64,000 nucleotides of DNA from Faeciplasma sp900553675 (GCA_958428235.1 CAUAFG010000002.1:124001-188000); one strand, 5' to 3'. Positions 9,070-18,772 are shown, counted from the stretch's first letter. The notes: generated by a model from the letters alone, not told the origin. Numbers and translations: made by a program.

Positions 9070-9884
9070 ACTATAAGGACACTATTTTCGTAACCGATAT
9101 GGATGGCACGCTTCTTTCAAAGAACAAGACCGTTTCAGAAAGAAACCTTAAGCTGATAAGGGAGTATCAGGCACAGGGCGGCTTGTTCGGAGTTGCAACC
9201 GGCAGACCTATTCACACCACTACAAGATATCTTGATATACTAAAACCGGATTTGCCGCTGATACTTTATAATGGCTGTATAGTTTACGATTATAAATCAG
9301 AAAAAATAGTCCATGCGACATATCTGCCCGACTGTGCAAGGGGCATATTAAAAGATATTTTTACGAAATATCCCGGAATTGCGCCTGAGATTTTCACCTT
9401 TGAGGGACAGTATTATCTCAACCTGAACGACGCCGAAAAGTGGCATCACGAAATTCTGCAAATCAGTTACATAAAAAAGAATTCCGGTGATGAGGTCACC
9501 GAGCCTTGGTGCAAGCTTTTGTTTGCGGACAGTGAGGAAACTATAAACGAGCTTTGCAAGTATGTCGAGAAGTTTGACGGTATGGGAGTAAGGTTTGTAA
9601 GATCCTGTCCGTATTTTCTGGAGCTTCTGCCGGAGGGTGTTTCTAAGGGTAGCGCGCTTGAAAATATGTGTAAAGCTGATTCGCTTGCCAGCCTTGTGAA
9701 GGGCAGAAAGGTCATTTCGGCGGGCGATTATGAAAATGATATTGAGATGCTCAAAGCATCTGATATAAGCTTCTGTCCGGCAAATTCGCAGCCGGAGGTT
9801 AAAAGGGCTTCGGATTACGTCCTTAATAGCTCCTGCGATGAAGATGCTATAGCAGAGGCGCTTGAAGCATTATTAAAACTATAA
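9066..9884 (+). CDS. Cof-type HAD-IIB hydrolase
   Basis: A 272-residue cytosolic phosphatase of the haloacid dehalogenase superfamily, Cof subgroup. Motif I is TDMDGTLLS, with two catalytic aspartates; motif II is the threonine in GVATGRP; motif III/IV is the lysine of the VKGRK region plus SAGDYENDIEML. The large C2B cap lies between about residues 85 and 190. Such enzymes dephosphorylate sugar phosphates or FMN/PLP, but the substrate cannot be predicted. It is coupled to the preceding pseudouridine synthase by ATGA overlap. Confidence 0.9.
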   Translation: MNYKDTIFVTDMDGTLLSKNKTVSERNLKLIREYQAQGGLFGVATGRPIHTTTRYLDILKPDLPLILYNGCIVYDYKSEKIVHATYLPDCARGILKDIFTKYPGIAPEIFTFEGQYYLNLNDAEKWHHEILQISYIKKNSGDEVTEPWCKLLFADSEETINELCKYVEKFDGMGVRFVRSCPYFLELLPEGVSKGSALENMCKADSLASLVKGRKVISAGDYENDIEMLKASDISFCPANSQPEVKRASDYVLNSSCDEDAIAEALEALLKL

Positions 9885-9901
9885 TTTATGGAGGTACCAC
9901 T

Positions 9902-10744
9902 ATGGATGAATTACTTAAAAAGCAGCTGCAAATCACTGCTTGCAAGGTAAGAATGGGTATTATCGAGGGCGTGTACAACGCAAAGAGCGGTCATCCGGGC
10001 GGCTCTTTGTCAATTGCCGACGTTATGACATATCTCTACTTTGCAAAAATGAACATCTATCCCGATAATCCTAAGCTTCCCGACAGAGACAGATTCGTTC
10101 TCTCCAAGGGACACACTGCTCCTGCACTTTACTCGACCTTGGCTAACAGGGGATATTTCCCTGTTGAAGAGCTTAAGGGTCTTCGCCATATCGGCTCTAT
10201 GCTGCAGGGACATCCCGACATGAAGCATATCCCCGGCGTTGATATGTCCTCCGGTTCTTTAGGACAGGGCATTTCCGCTGCCTGTGGCATGGCACTTTCG
10301 GCAAAGCTTACAAGCGACACCTATAAGGTTTACGCTATCCTCGGCGACGGCGAAATCGAAGAGGGTCAGGTATGGGAGGCTGCTATGTTCGCTGCCCACA
10401 ACAAGCTTGACAATCTTGTAGCTATAGTCGATAATAACGGACTGCAGATCGACGGCAAAATTTCCGACGTTTGCTCTCCTTACCCGATAACCGACAAGTT
10501 CGCAGCGTTCGGCTGGCACGTTATAACCATGGACGCTCATGATTTCGACAGCATCGAAGCTGCTTTCAATGAGGCTGAAACCGTTGTAAATCAGCCTGTT
10601 GCAATTGTTATGTCCAGCACAAAGGGCAAGGGCGTTTCGTTTATGGAAAATCAGGTTTCATGGCATGGCACCGCACCTAATGCAGAACAGTATGAGCAGG
10701 CTATGACCGAGCTTAAGGCTCAGCTTGCAGAATTGGAGGGTTAA
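9902..10744 (+). CDS. Transketolase, N-terminal (TPP-binding) subunit
   Basis: The first half of a split transketolase, interconverting pentose, tetrose and hexose phosphates in the non-oxidative pentose phosphate pathway. The 280 residues cover the thiamine-diphosphate-binding domain: GHPGGSLS near residue 31, the SKGHTAPALY region, and the TPP motif GDGEIEEGQ ... NN near residues 150-180. A GGAGGT site precedes the ATG. The pyrimidine-binding and C-terminal domains are in the next gene, as is usual in many Clostridia and archaea; this is not a frameshifted single gene. Confidence 0.95.
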   Translation: MDELLKKQLQITACKVRMGIIEGVYNAKSGHPGGSLSIADVMTYLYFAKMNIYPDNPKLPDRDRFVLSKGHTAPALYSTLANRGYFPVEELKGLRHIGSMLQGHPDMKHIPGVDMSSGSLGQGISAACGMALSAKLTSDTYKVYAILGDGEIEEGQVWEAAMFAAHNKLDNLVAIVDNNGLQIDGKISDVCSPYPITDKFAAFGWHVITMDAHDFDSIEAAFNEAETVVNQPVAIVMSSTKGKGVSFMENQVSWHGTAPNAEQYEQAMTELKAQLAELEG

Positions 10745-10748
10745 TATA

Positions 10749-11696
10749 ATGGCTGATATGATTAAAAAGGCGACCAGAGAAAGCTACGGCGAAGCTTTAG
10801 CCGAGCTTGGCGATAAGTATGAAAACCTTTACGTTTTAGACGCTGACCTTGCCGCCGCTACCAAAACCGGTATCTTCAAAAAGAAGTTCCCCGACAGACA
10901 TATAGACTGCGGTATTGCAGAAGCCAACATGATGGGCGTTGCCGCCGGTCTTGCTACTACCGGAAAGATTCCTTTTGCTTCTTCGTTTGCGATGTTTGCC
11001 GCCGGAAGAGCATTTGAAATCGTAAGAAACTCGATCGGTTATCCTCATCTTAACGTTAAGATAGGCGCAACCCACGCCGGTATTTCCGTCGGTGAAGACG
11101 GTGCAACCCACCAGTGCAACGAGGATATAGCTCTTATGCGCACCATCCCAGGCATGACCATTATCAATCCTGCCGACGATGTTGAAGCAAGAGCCGCCGT
11201 TGAAGCTGCTATCAATTATAACGGACCTGTTTATATGCGCTTTGGAAGACTTGCAACTCCTGTTTTCAACGACAAGGAAACCTATAAGTTCGAGCTTGGA
11301 AAGGGCGTTCAGCTTGTCGACGGAAGCGATGTTACCATAATCGCAACCGGTCTTATGGTTTACGAATCAATGGTTGCTGCCGAGGCTCTTAAGGCTGAGG
11401 GAATCAGCGCAAGAGTCATCAATATCCACACCATCAAGCCCATTGATGAGGAAATCATCATAAAGGCTGCCCGCGAAACCGGTCTTATTGTTACCGCCGA
11501 GGAGCACAGCGTTATAGGCGGTTTAGGCTCTGCTGTTTGCGACGTTGTAAGCGCAAATTGTCCGGTTAAGGTAGTCAAGATAGGCGTAAACGATGTCTTC
11601 GGCTATTCCGGACCTGCCGCTGCACTTCTTAAGGAATTTGGTCTTTGCTCCGAGAACGTTGTAAAGGTTGTAAAGGAAGCAGTCAAGAACAAATAA
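10749..11696 (+). CDS. Transketolase, C-terminal (pyrimidine-binding) subunit
   Basis: The partner half of the split transketolase, 315 residues. It contains the Pyr domain with the glutamate that activates the TPP cofactor (DCGIAEANMMG, near residue 50) and a C-terminal regulatory transketolase domain including HTIKPIDEE. The chosen ATG has GGAGGG seven bases in front; the frame itself opens 24 bases earlier, inside the upstream gene. The two subunits are four bases apart and surely co-expressed to form the heteromeric enzyme. Confidence 0.95.
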   Translation: MADMIKKATRESYGEALAELGDKYENLYVLDADLAAATKTGIFKKKFPDRHIDCGIAEANMMGVAAGLATTGKIPFASSFAMFAAGRAFEIVRNSIGYPHLNVKIGATHAGISVGEDGATHQCNEDIALMRTIPGMTIINPADDVEARAAVEAAINYNGPVYMRFGRLATPVFNDKETYKFELGKGVQLVDGSDVTIIATGLMVYESMVAAEALKAEGISARVINIHTIKPIDEEIIIKAARETGLIVTAEEHSVIGGLGSAVCDVVSANCPVKVVKIGVNDVFGYSGPAAALLKEFGLCSENVVKVVKEAVKNK

Positions 11697-11735
11697 ACCA
11701 TAAAATGTAATTAATGCTTTTAGAATATTCACTTT

Positions 11736-11780
11736 CCGACCCGGAATATCATAGAATGATTATTAGATTTCCGGGTTCGG
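11736..11780 (+). other. Bulged hairpin just before the yunB ribosome binding site
   Basis: Arms 11736-11746 and 11769-11780 pair over 11 base pairs with a single bulged base and enclose a 22-base loop. The 3' arm abuts the GGGAGG of yunB. It has no T-run, so it looks more like a translational control or mRNA-stability structure than a terminator. Confidence 0.45.
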
Positions 11781-11791
11781 GAGGGAATATT

Positions 11792-12448
11792 TTGCGTAGA
11801 TACACTAATAATAAAAAATCAAGGCTTTCAATAAGCAATTTGCACGCTTCAAATATTTGCATATTGGCACTTATCGCTTTGCTTGTAGCCGCGTCGGCTA
11901 TGATAAACCGTTCATTAAAGCCGGTTGTAATGTCTATGGCTAAGCAAAAGGGTGCTTTGGCAGTGTCCGAAATCGTAAATGAAGCGGTAACAGGGGCATT
12001 TGAGGATGACAGCATAGGGTATTCCGATTTAGTCAGCCTGAAATATAACGACTCCGGATTTGTCACATCTGCGGAGTATAACGCCCATGGGATAAACAGG
12101 CTTAAGCTTGAAATCAGCGAAAGGCTTATTAAAGGACTTGAAAAATTAAGAGCAAGCAAAATCAAAGTGCCGTTGGGGAGTGCATCCGGCGATGTAAGCC
12201 TGAACGGAAGGGGACCCGGAATCAGAATAAGAATCGTTTCGGACGCCGTTCCGGATATTCAGCTTATCTCATCCTTTGAGTCGGTGGGAATTAACACCGT
12301 TAAGCATGACGTTATTCTGCGCGTTAAGGTTGACTCAAAGGTTTATCTTCCACCTGCGGAGGACGATTTTTGCTTTACTCAGGATTTTGTAATCGCTCAG
12401 ACTATAATTGTTGGAAACATCCCCGAAGGATACGCCAGTATTGGATAG
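11792..12448 (+). CDS. yunB: Sporulation protein YunB
   Basis: A YunB-family membrane-anchored sporulation protein of about 218 residues. In Bacillus yunB is a sigma-E-dependent mother-cell gene needed for efficient sporulation. One membrane segment (LALIALLVAASAMI) follows a basic N-terminus; the rest is an extracytoplasmic domain with the family's EIVNEAV region, the LGSASG patch and a C-terminal segment rich in beta strands. I start it at a TTG preceded by GGGAGG with a seven-base spacer; the frame is open further upstream (first ATG at 11714), but without a ribosome binding site. Confidence 0.88.
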   Translation: MRRYTNNKKSRLSISNLHASNICILALIALLVAASAMINRSLKPVVMSMAKQKGALAVSEIVNEAVTGAFEDDSIGYSDLVSLKYNDSGFVTSAEYNAHGINRLKLEISERLIKGLEKLRASKIKVPLGSASGDVSLNGRGPGIRIRIVSDAVPDIQLISSFESVGINTVKHDVILRVKVDSKVYLPPAEDDFCFTQDFVIAQTIIVGNIPEGYASIG

Positions 12449-12479
12449 CGATATAAAAAGAAAGGCGCGGTAAATTTAG

Positions 12480-14459
12480 ATGGATATACAAACTGCCCGG
12501 AAAAGGGTTTCCGAGCTTACGGATATTATTGATTACCATTCAAGAAAATACTACGTTGAAGATAACCCGGAGATAGAGGATTACGAGTTCGACAAGCTTA
12601 TGCAGGAGCTTAAAGAGCTTGAGTCGGAGTTTCCCGAGCTTGTAACCCCTTATTCGCCCACTCAAAGAGTTGGCGGCGCACCGGTTTCGGGCTTTGCAAA
12701 GGTAACTCACAAGGTTCAGATGGGCAGCTTGCAGGATGTTTTTTCTTTCTCTCAGGTAGAGGAGTTTGTCAACCGCATAAAGGAAGAGATACCGGAGCCT
12801 TGCTTTACTGTTGAGCCTAAGATAGACGGTCTGTCGGTGTCACTTGAATATACCGACGGCGAGCTGACGAGAGGCTCTACAAGAGGAGACGGTTTTGTCG
12901 GAGAGGACGTCAGCGCGAATATCAAAACAATCAATTCCATTCCGTTGAAGTTTTCTGACGCTCCGAGCTTTCTTGAAGTCCGCGGAGAGGTTTATATGCC
13001 AAGGTCGGTGTTTTATAAGCTCTCGCAGGAGATGGAGCTGAACTCCGAGCAGCCGTTTAAAAACCCGCGTAACGCTGCGGCGGGATCTTTAAGACAAAAG
13101 GATTCCAAAATCGCTGCAAAAAGAAAACTGGATATTTTCGTTTTCAATGTTCAGCAGGTCGAGGGCGTGAAGTTTTCTTCACATAAGCAGTCGCTGGATT
13201 ACCTTAAAGCTCACGGCTTCAAGGTGATTCCCGAATATAAGCTTGTTAAGAGCTTTGAAGAAATCAAGTCGATAATTGAGGATATAGGCGAACGCCGCTA
13301 CAGCCTGCCATATGATATAGACGGCGTTGTTATCAAGCTGGACAGCCTTGCTTTAAGAGAGCAGGTTGGCTACACCTCAAAAGTTCCGAAATGGGCGGTT
13401 GCATATAAGTTCCCGCCGGAGGAAAAGCAGACTAAGCTTACAAGTATCGAAGTAAACGTCGGAAGAACCGGCGCGATCACTCCGGTTGCGGTTTTTGAGC
13501 CGATTCTTCTTGCAGGCACAAGCGTTTCAAGAGCCACTCTGCACAATCAGGATTTTATCGATGAGCGCAATATATCGGTCGGGGATATTATAACCGTGCG
13601 AAAGGCAGGAGACATTATCCCAGAGGTTTTGGGAGTTGCACAAAAGTGTGGGGATGAAGCAAGCTTTAAGCTGCCTTCAAAATGCCCTGTGTGCGGCGCG
13701 GAAGCCGTCAGGGAAGAGGGAGAAAGCGCATTAAGATGCCCAAATATTGAATGCCCCGCGCAGGTTCTGCGCTCAATTATATACTTTGCTTCAAAGCCCG
13801 CTATGAATATCGACGGCTTTGGTCCGGCAGTAGCTCAGGCACTCTATGAAAATGGTCTTGTTAAAACCGTTCCGGACATATACAGGCTTACGGTTGAGGA
13901 TGTAATGACGCTTGAAGGCTTCAAGGAAAAGTCTGCCGCAAAGCTCATAAATTCGATTATCAAGTCAAAATCCAACCCGCTTGACAGGCTTATCTGCGGC
14001 TTGGGAATACGGAACGTCGGTTCGGCTTCCTGCAAGCTGCTGTGCGAAAAGTTCGGAAGCATTGATAATATTATTTCGGCGCGTGTTGAAGATATAGTTG
14101 CTATAGACGGCTTTGGCGAGCTTACTGCTGAGACAGTATATAAAACCCTTTCCGAGCCGCATATGCTTAAAACCATAAGCGAGCTTAAGGAGCTTGGAGT
14201 AAACACGGAATATGAAACTTCAAGACAATCGGATAAGCTTTCTGGTCTGAGCTTTGTTATAACCGGCACTCTGCCGAATTACTCGCGCGATGATATGAAG
14301 GCTTTGGTTGAGGCTAATGGTGGTGTTGTAAAATCATCAGTCTCCAAAAAGACAAATTACCTCATTGCCGGTGAAGACGCCGGCTCCAAGCTTACCAAGG
14401 CTCAGGAGCTTGGCATCAATATAGTTGACGAAAACGCATTTTTGCAAATGATTCAATAA
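12480..14459 (+). CDS. ligA: NAD-dependent DNA ligase LigA
   Basis: Seals nicks in DNA using NAD as adenylate donor. At 659 residues it is full length. In order it has the Ia NMN-binding domain with YHSRKYYVEDNPE, the adenylation motif EPKIDGLS with its catalytic lysine (near residue 112), the OB fold, a four-cysteine zinc finger (CPVCG ... CPNIECPAQ), tandem helix-hairpin-helix repeats and a C-terminal BRCT domain beginning GLSFVITGTLPN. AGAAAGG precedes the ATG. The gatCAB genes follow closely, a frequent neighbourhood in Clostridia. Confidence 0.98.
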   Translation: MDIQTARKRVSELTDIIDYHSRKYYVEDNPEIEDYEFDKLMQELKELESEFPELVTPYSPTQRVGGAPVSGFAKVTHKVQMGSLQDVFSFSQVEEFVNRIKEEIPEPCFTVEPKIDGLSVSLEYTDGELTRGSTRGDGFVGEDVSANIKTINSIPLKFSDAPSFLEVRGEVYMPRSVFYKLSQEMELNSEQPFKNPRNAAAGSLRQKDSKIAAKRKLDIFVFNVQQVEGVKFSSHKQSLDYLKAHGFKVIPEYKLVKSFEEIKSIIEDIGERRYSLPYDIDGVVIKLDSLALREQVGYTSKVPKWAVAYKFPPEEKQTKLTSIEVNVGRTGAITPVAVFEPILLAGTSVSRATLHNQDFIDERNISVGDIITVRKAGDIIPEVLGVAQKCGDEASFKLPSKCPVCGAEAVREEGESALRCPNIECPAQVLRSIIYFASKPAMNIDGFGPAVAQALYENGLVKTVPDIYRLTVEDVMTLEGFKEKSAAKLINSIIKSKSNPLDRLICGLGIRNVGSASCKLLCEKFGSIDNIISARVEDIVAIDGFGELTAETVYKTLSEPHMLKTISELKELGVNTEYETSRQSDKLSGLSFVITGTLPNYSRDDMKALVEANGGVVKSSVSKKTNYLIAGEDAGSKLTKAQELGINIVDENAFLQMIQ

Positions 14460-14482
14460 AGAAAGGTATGTGAAAGATCAGT

Positions 14483-14761
14483 ATGGAAAAAACGAATATT
14501 GATATTAAGCACATAGCAAAGCTTGCGCGTCTTAAAATTGACGACAGCGAGCTTGAACGCTATGAAAGCGAAATGACCGATATAATCAAGATGGTCGAAG
14601 CAATGCCGGAAATCAATGAAGAGCTTATCATCGACCCGAACAACGCTATGCATTTGCGTGAAGATAAGCTGTCAGAAGACAAGCTTTCGAGAGATGTTAT
14701 GCTTAAAAACGCGCCCAAGGTTGTTGCGGGCTGCGTAGTAGTTCCCAAAACAGTTGAATAA
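14483..14761 (+). CDS. gatC: Asp/Glu-tRNA amidotransferase subunit C
   Basis: The small GatC subunit (92 residues) that wraps around GatA and GatB and stabilises the GatCAB complex. The typical N-terminal pattern IKHIAKLARLKI and the mid-protein acidic linker before the LSRD motif are visible. It is the first gene of a gatC-gatA-gatB operon. With the discriminating or non-discriminating synthetases elsewhere in the genome, the complex converts Glu-tRNA-Gln, and possibly Asp-tRNA-Asn, to the amide forms. Confidence 0.95.
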   Translation: MEKTNIDIKHIAKLARLKIDDSELERYESEMTDIIKMVEAMPEINEELIIDPNNAMHLREDKLSEDKLSRDVMLKNAPKVVAGCVVVPKTVE

Positions 14762-14775
14762 AGAGGTGACGGATT

Positions 14776-16233
14776 TTGAATCTTTACGAATATAAAGCAT
14801 ATGAACTTAGCGAAATGCTGCGAAAAAAGGAAATATCGTCGGTTGAGCTTACAAACTCGGTATATGACAGAATAGAAAGTGTTGAACCCAAGGTTGAAGC
14901 ATATCTGACCCTTAACAAGGAAGCCGCATTAAAGTCTGCTGCTGAGATTGACAGAAAGATTACCGACGGCGAGGAGCTTTCAAGGCTTGCTGGAATCCCG
15001 ATAGGCATTAAGGATAACATATCCACTGCCGGTTTGCGTACAACCTGCGCTTCAAAGATGCTTGAAAACTATGTTCCGGTGTTTAATGCAACGGTTGTGG
15101 ACAAGCTTTTGTCCGGCGGCTCGGTAATCACCGGTAAGCTTAATATGGACGAATTTGCTATGGGTTCCTCCACTGAAAATTCATATTTCAAGAAAACCTG
15201 CAATCCGTTTGATACTGGCTGCGTCCCCGGAGGTTCGTCCGGCGGTTCAGCCGCCGCGGTTGCTTCTGGAGAGGCGGTTGTTGCTCTTGGTTCGGATACC
15301 GGCGGATCAATAAGACAGCCTGCTTCACTTTGCGGCGTTGTGGGTCTTAAGCCTACATACGGAAGTGTTTCAAGATACGGTCTTGTTGCGTTCGCTTCAT
15401 CCTTAGACCAGATAGGTCCATTGGGAAGATGCGTTAAGGACGTTGCTCTGCTTCAGGATGCGATATGCGGTCATGACAAGATGGACGCAACAAGCGCAGA
15501 CCGCAGCTATTCATCCTCATTCGACGCATTAACCGGAAACGTAACCGGACTGAAAATAGGAATCCCCAAAGAGTATTTCGGCAGCGGCATAACCGCCGAG
15601 GTCAAGGAATCGGTTATGAGCGCCGTAAACGACCTTGTAAAGCGCGGAGCAGTCGTTAAGGAAATATCTCTGCCCTCAACCGGCTACGCGCTCTCAGCGT
15701 ATTATATTATCGCCTGCGCTGAAGCATCGTCAAACCTTGCACGATTTGACGGCGTTAAATACGGCTACAGATGCGCAAACCCGGAAAACCTTTTGGATAT
15801 GTACGAAAGAACCAGAAGCGAGGGCTTTGGACGCGAGGTTAAAAGAAGAATCATCTTAGGTACCTTCGTTCTGAGTTCGGGATATTTCGACGCTTATTAT
15901 AAAAAGGCAAAGCTTTTGCAGAACAGAATCAAGGCAGAATTTGATTCGGCGTTTAACGATGTTGACGTTATCATCACCCCTACGTCGCCATATGAAGCCT
16001 TTAAATTCGGTGATAAGATAGATGATCCCTTGGCGATGTATTCTGCCGACATCTGCACTGTAACCGTAAACATTGCGGGACTTCCCGCCGTAAGCGTTCC
16101 ATGCGGATATTCAAAATCGGGGCTTCCTTATGGTATGCAGATTATAGGCAGAAGATTCGACGAGCCGACCGTTCTCAATGCGGCATACGCTCATGAAATC
16201 TGCTTCGGCGGCTTTAAAGCGCCCAAGCTTTAA
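14776..16233 (+). CDS. gatA: Asp/Glu-tRNA amidotransferase subunit A
   Basis: The glutaminase subunit of GatCAB, 485 residues, amidase-signature family. It hydrolyses glutamine and channels ammonia to GatB. The Ser-cisSer-Lys triad motifs are present: lysine in GIPIGIKDN (near residue 79), the glycine/serine-rich PGGSSGGSAAAVASG (near 155) and the nucleophile region GSDTGGSIRQPA (near 175). A short GTGACG-type gap separates it from gatC; the start is a TTG preceded by GAGGTG. gatB follows at once. Confidence 0.97.
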   Translation: MNLYEYKAYELSEMLRKKEISSVELTNSVYDRIESVEPKVEAYLTLNKEAALKSAAEIDRKITDGEELSRLAGIPIGIKDNISTAGLRTTCASKMLENYVPVFNATVVDKLLSGGSVITGKLNMDEFAMGSSTENSYFKKTCNPFDTGCVPGGSSGGSAAAVASGEAVVALGSDTGGSIRQPASLCGVVGLKPTYGSVSRYGLVAFASSLDQIGPLGRCVKDVALLQDAICGHDKMDATSADRSYSSSFDALTGNVTGLKIGIPKEYFGSGITAEVKESVMSAVNDLVKRGAVVKEISLPSTGYALSAYYIIACAEASSNLARFDGVKYGYRCANPENLLDMYERTRSEGFGREVKRRIILGTFVLSSGYFDAYYKKAKLLQNRIKAEFDSAFNDVDVIITPTSPYEAFKFGDKIDDPLAMYSADICTVTVNIAGLPAVSVPCGYSKSGLPYGMQIIGRRFDEPTVLNAAYAHEICFGGFKAPKL

Positions 16234-16251
16234 TTGGAGGAGGGGATAGCT

Positions 16252-17682
16252 ATGATAAAAGGATATGAAGTTGTCGTAGGTTTAGAGGTTCATGCCGAGC
16301 TTAACACCGCGACCAAAATATATTGCAGCTGCAAAAACTCCTTCGGCTTGGAGGTAAACACTCAAGTATGCCCAATATGCATGGGTATGCCTGGTACCTT
16401 GCCGACCCTGAATGAAAAGGTAGTTGAGTACGCTATAAAGATGGGTCACGCCCTCAACTGCGGAATCAACAGAATCTGCAAGCAGGACAGAAAAAATTAT
16501 TTCTACCCCGACCTTCCTAAGTCTTACCAGATATCTCAAGCAGACATCCCGCTCTGCCACGACGGTTATCTTGATGTTATTGTGAGCGGCGAGGTTAAAA
16601 GAATAGGAATCGAAAGAATCCATATTGAGGAGGACGCCGGAAAGCTTCTTCATTCCGACAAGTTTGATGGCTCTTTGGTAGACTTCAATCGCTGCGGTGT
16701 TCCACTGATAGAAATCGTATCAAGACCGGATATGCGCGGCTCGGAAGAAGCAAAAGCCTACCTTGAAACCATTAAATCCATACTTAAATATATAGATATA
16801 TCCGACTGCAAAATGCAGGAAGGCTCTATCCGTTGCGACGTCAATGTCTCAGTCCACAAGCCTGGCGAGCCGTTCGGCACCCGCTGCGAGATGAAGAACG
16901 TAAACAGCTTCTCCGCAGTTGTAAGAGGTATCGACTACGAAGCCAACCGTCAGATAGAAGTGCTTGAAGCCGGCGGAAAGATAACTCAGGAAACCCGCCG
17001 CTGGGATGATGCAAAGGGCGAAAGTATCCCGATGCGCTCCAAGGAGGACGCTCAGGATTACAGATATTTCCCGGAGCCTGACCTGCTTACTATAGTTGTT
17101 CCGGAGGAAAAGGTTCAGTATCTTAAAGACACTCTGCCGGAGCTTCCCAACGCAAGAATTATGCGCTATATCAATGACTGCGGTCTTTCCCATGCAGACG
17201 CTTCAATGATAGTTGACGTTGTCGAAAAGGCTAAATTCTTTGACGAATGTCTGAAACTCAACTGCAAATCTCCCAAGATGGCGGCAAACTGGATTTTAGG
17301 CGAGATATCAAAGCTGATGAATATGGGCAAAACCATCGAGGAAATCAATGTAACTCCCGAAAAATTAGTTAAGATAATCAACTATATTTCGGATGGAAAG
17401 ATTTCAAACGCTTCCGGCAAGGTTATATTCGATGCCATTGTTGAAAGCGGTGCGGATGTTAACAAGGTCATCGAGGAAAAATCGCTTGCTCAGGTATCTG
17501 ATACGTCCGCTTTAGAGGAGCTTGCAAAGAAGGTTCTCGCCGAAAACGAAAAGTCTGTAAACGACTATAAAAACGGCAAAACAAATGCGCTCGGCTACCT
17601 TGTAGGACAGTGCATGAAGGCTTCAAAGGGCAAGGCAAACCCAGGAGCTATGAAGGAAATTATTCTTAAATATCTCGGATAA
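16252..17682 (+). CDS. gatB: Asp/Glu-tRNA amidotransferase subunit B
   Basis: The kinase/amidotransferase subunit, 476 residues. It phosphorylates the acylated tRNA and then amidates it using ammonia from GatA. Visible motifs are EVVVGLEVHAEL at the start, the zinc-linked cysteines CSCKN and CPICMGMPG, GVPLIEIVS, and the ATP-binding RCDVNVS region; the C-terminal YqeY-like tRNA-binding tail ends in GKANPGAMKEIILK. The start has GGAGGAGGGG upstream. The operon ends at the bidirectional terminator that follows. Confidence 0.97.
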   Translation: MIKGYEVVVGLEVHAELNTATKIYCSCKNSFGLEVNTQVCPICMGMPGTLPTLNEKVVEYAIKMGHALNCGINRICKQDRKNYFYPDLPKSYQISQADIPLCHDGYLDVIVSGEVKRIGIERIHIEEDAGKLLHSDKFDGSLVDFNRCGVPLIEIVSRPDMRGSEEAKAYLETIKSILKYIDISDCKMQEGSIRCDVNVSVHKPGEPFGTRCEMKNVNSFSAVVRGIDYEANRQIEVLEAGGKITQETRRWDDAKGESIPMRSKEDAQDYRYFPEPDLLTIVVPEEKVQYLKDTLPELPNARIMRYINDCGLSHADASMIVDVVEKAKFFDECLKLNCKSPKMAANWILGEISKLMNMGKTIEEINVTPEKLVKIINYISDGKISNASGKVIFDAIVESGADVNKVIEEKSLAQVSDTSALEELAKKVLAENEKSVNDYKNGKTNALGYLVGQCMKASKGKANPGAMKEIILKYLG

Positions 17683-17687
17683 AATTT

Positions 17688-17726
17688 AAGCGTGCGGGTC
17701 TTATCAACCTGCACGCTTGCTTTTTT
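17688..17726. terminator. Bidirectional terminator between gatB and ylbJ
   Basis: Twelve-base arms (17688-17699 and 17707-17718) pair with one G-T wobble and are followed on the plus strand by a run of six T. The A-rich stretch before the stem can serve the minus strand. The ylbJ stop codon lies in the loop. Confidence 0.85.
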
Positions 17727-18741
17727 GATAGCGATATGTAAATGATATAGCGCTCATCCCGATAACGCAGATTAGCGGAACAATGCTTCCGGACTGTGAA
17801 AGAATAATATTAGTCTCTTCCGATGAAGCCGGAAGATATCTCTGAATCAGATAATAGAACAGCCCTGCAAATGCGGCTGTAAGCGCAAGCTTTGCGGGCA
17901 TTGTAAGATAAAATCTTTTAAAGCTGAAAGCTGAGCCTGCAAGACTCTTTATCTGCATATGAACGCATATCCCGCCGAAAGCCAGCAGAACGGTTATAAT
18001 AACGAAATCTGCGAGTCCTGCGCATTTCAATGAAGCTGCATTTGATATTTCAAGAATGGAATTAAGTATGTGCATGTCGCCGGTTGCCGGTAAGATGGCG
18101 TTTATTATTGCAATGATGGCGGAGAAAAATACTATCGCCGAGCATACGGAGAGCATTGCATATGAAGATGAAGTGACAGAGGAGGTTATAACGTCCGTAA
18201 ATGAGCGCTTCGACATATCTGTCTGCCCGCTCCGGCGGCTGAAGCTTTTCGCATAGAACAGAAACAGGCACAGATTAGCCAAGAAAACCGTACCGACCGA
18301 TGCAAGTCCTAAAATTCTGCTCTTAAAAACCGATGCGCTGATAATTCCAAGGCAGAATGCAGGTCCCGAGGCGTAGCAAAAGCAGACTGCTTTTTCGGCT
18401 TCTTGGGCTGTAAGCTCCTTTTTGTCAACCATGTCCTTTAGTATTTTAGTCCCTATTGGATATCCTCCGATATTTCCGAGGATAAAAGCAGTTAATATCG
18501 AGGAATTTATCCTGAAAACAGATAACGCCTTCTTAACCGCTCTGCTGCTCATAATGGCAGACGAAAGAACGCACATTACAAACAGTGAAGGCACTATTGT
18601 AAATGCACACGACTTTACAGCCTTTATGACCGCAGTCTTCACATCGTCTATATATATGACGGATAGTGCCAAAAAAGCGCATATTATAACGCCCTCGGCG
18701 GCTTCAGACAGCACTTCGTTGTATTTGGAAAGATTTTTCAT
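17704..18741 (-). CDS. ylbJ: Sporulation integral membrane protein YlbJ
   Basis: A 345-residue, highly hydrophobic protein with about eight membrane segments and paired nucleoside-recognition (Gate) domains. The conserved IGGYPIGTKIL motif is near residue 93, followed by YASGPAFCLG. In Bacillus YlbJ is a sigma-E-controlled mother-cell protein needed for spore cortex integrity; its substrate is unknown. It is transcribed away from yqfC and converges on gatB. A possible sigma-E promoter lies just upstream. The N-terminus starts at the only ATG in frame near the upstream AAAGGA. Confidence 0.88.
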   Translation of the reverse strand: MKNLSKYNEVLSEAAEGVIICAFLALSVIYIDDVKTAVIKAVKSCAFTIVPSLFVMCVLSSAIMSSRAVKKALSVFRINSSILTAFILGNIGGYPIGTKILKDMVDKKELTAQEAEKAVCFCYASGPAFCLGIISASVFKSRILGLASVGTVFLANLCLFLFYAKSFSRRSGQTDMSKRSFTDVITSSVTSSSYAMLSVCSAIVFFSAIIAIINAILPATGDMHILNSILEISNAASLKCAGLADFVIITVLLAFGGICVHMQIKSLAGSAFSFKRFYLTMPAKLALTAAFAGLFYYLIQRYLPASSEETNIILSQSGSIVPLICVIGMSAISFTYRYQKSKRAG

Positions 18742-18772
18742 ATATATTCATGTCCTTTATTTTTTTTAAACA

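Noticed and set aside
9902..11696. Possible frameshifted single transketolase gene
   Set aside because: Each half has its own ribosome binding site and complete domain, and the split form is normal in Clostridia.
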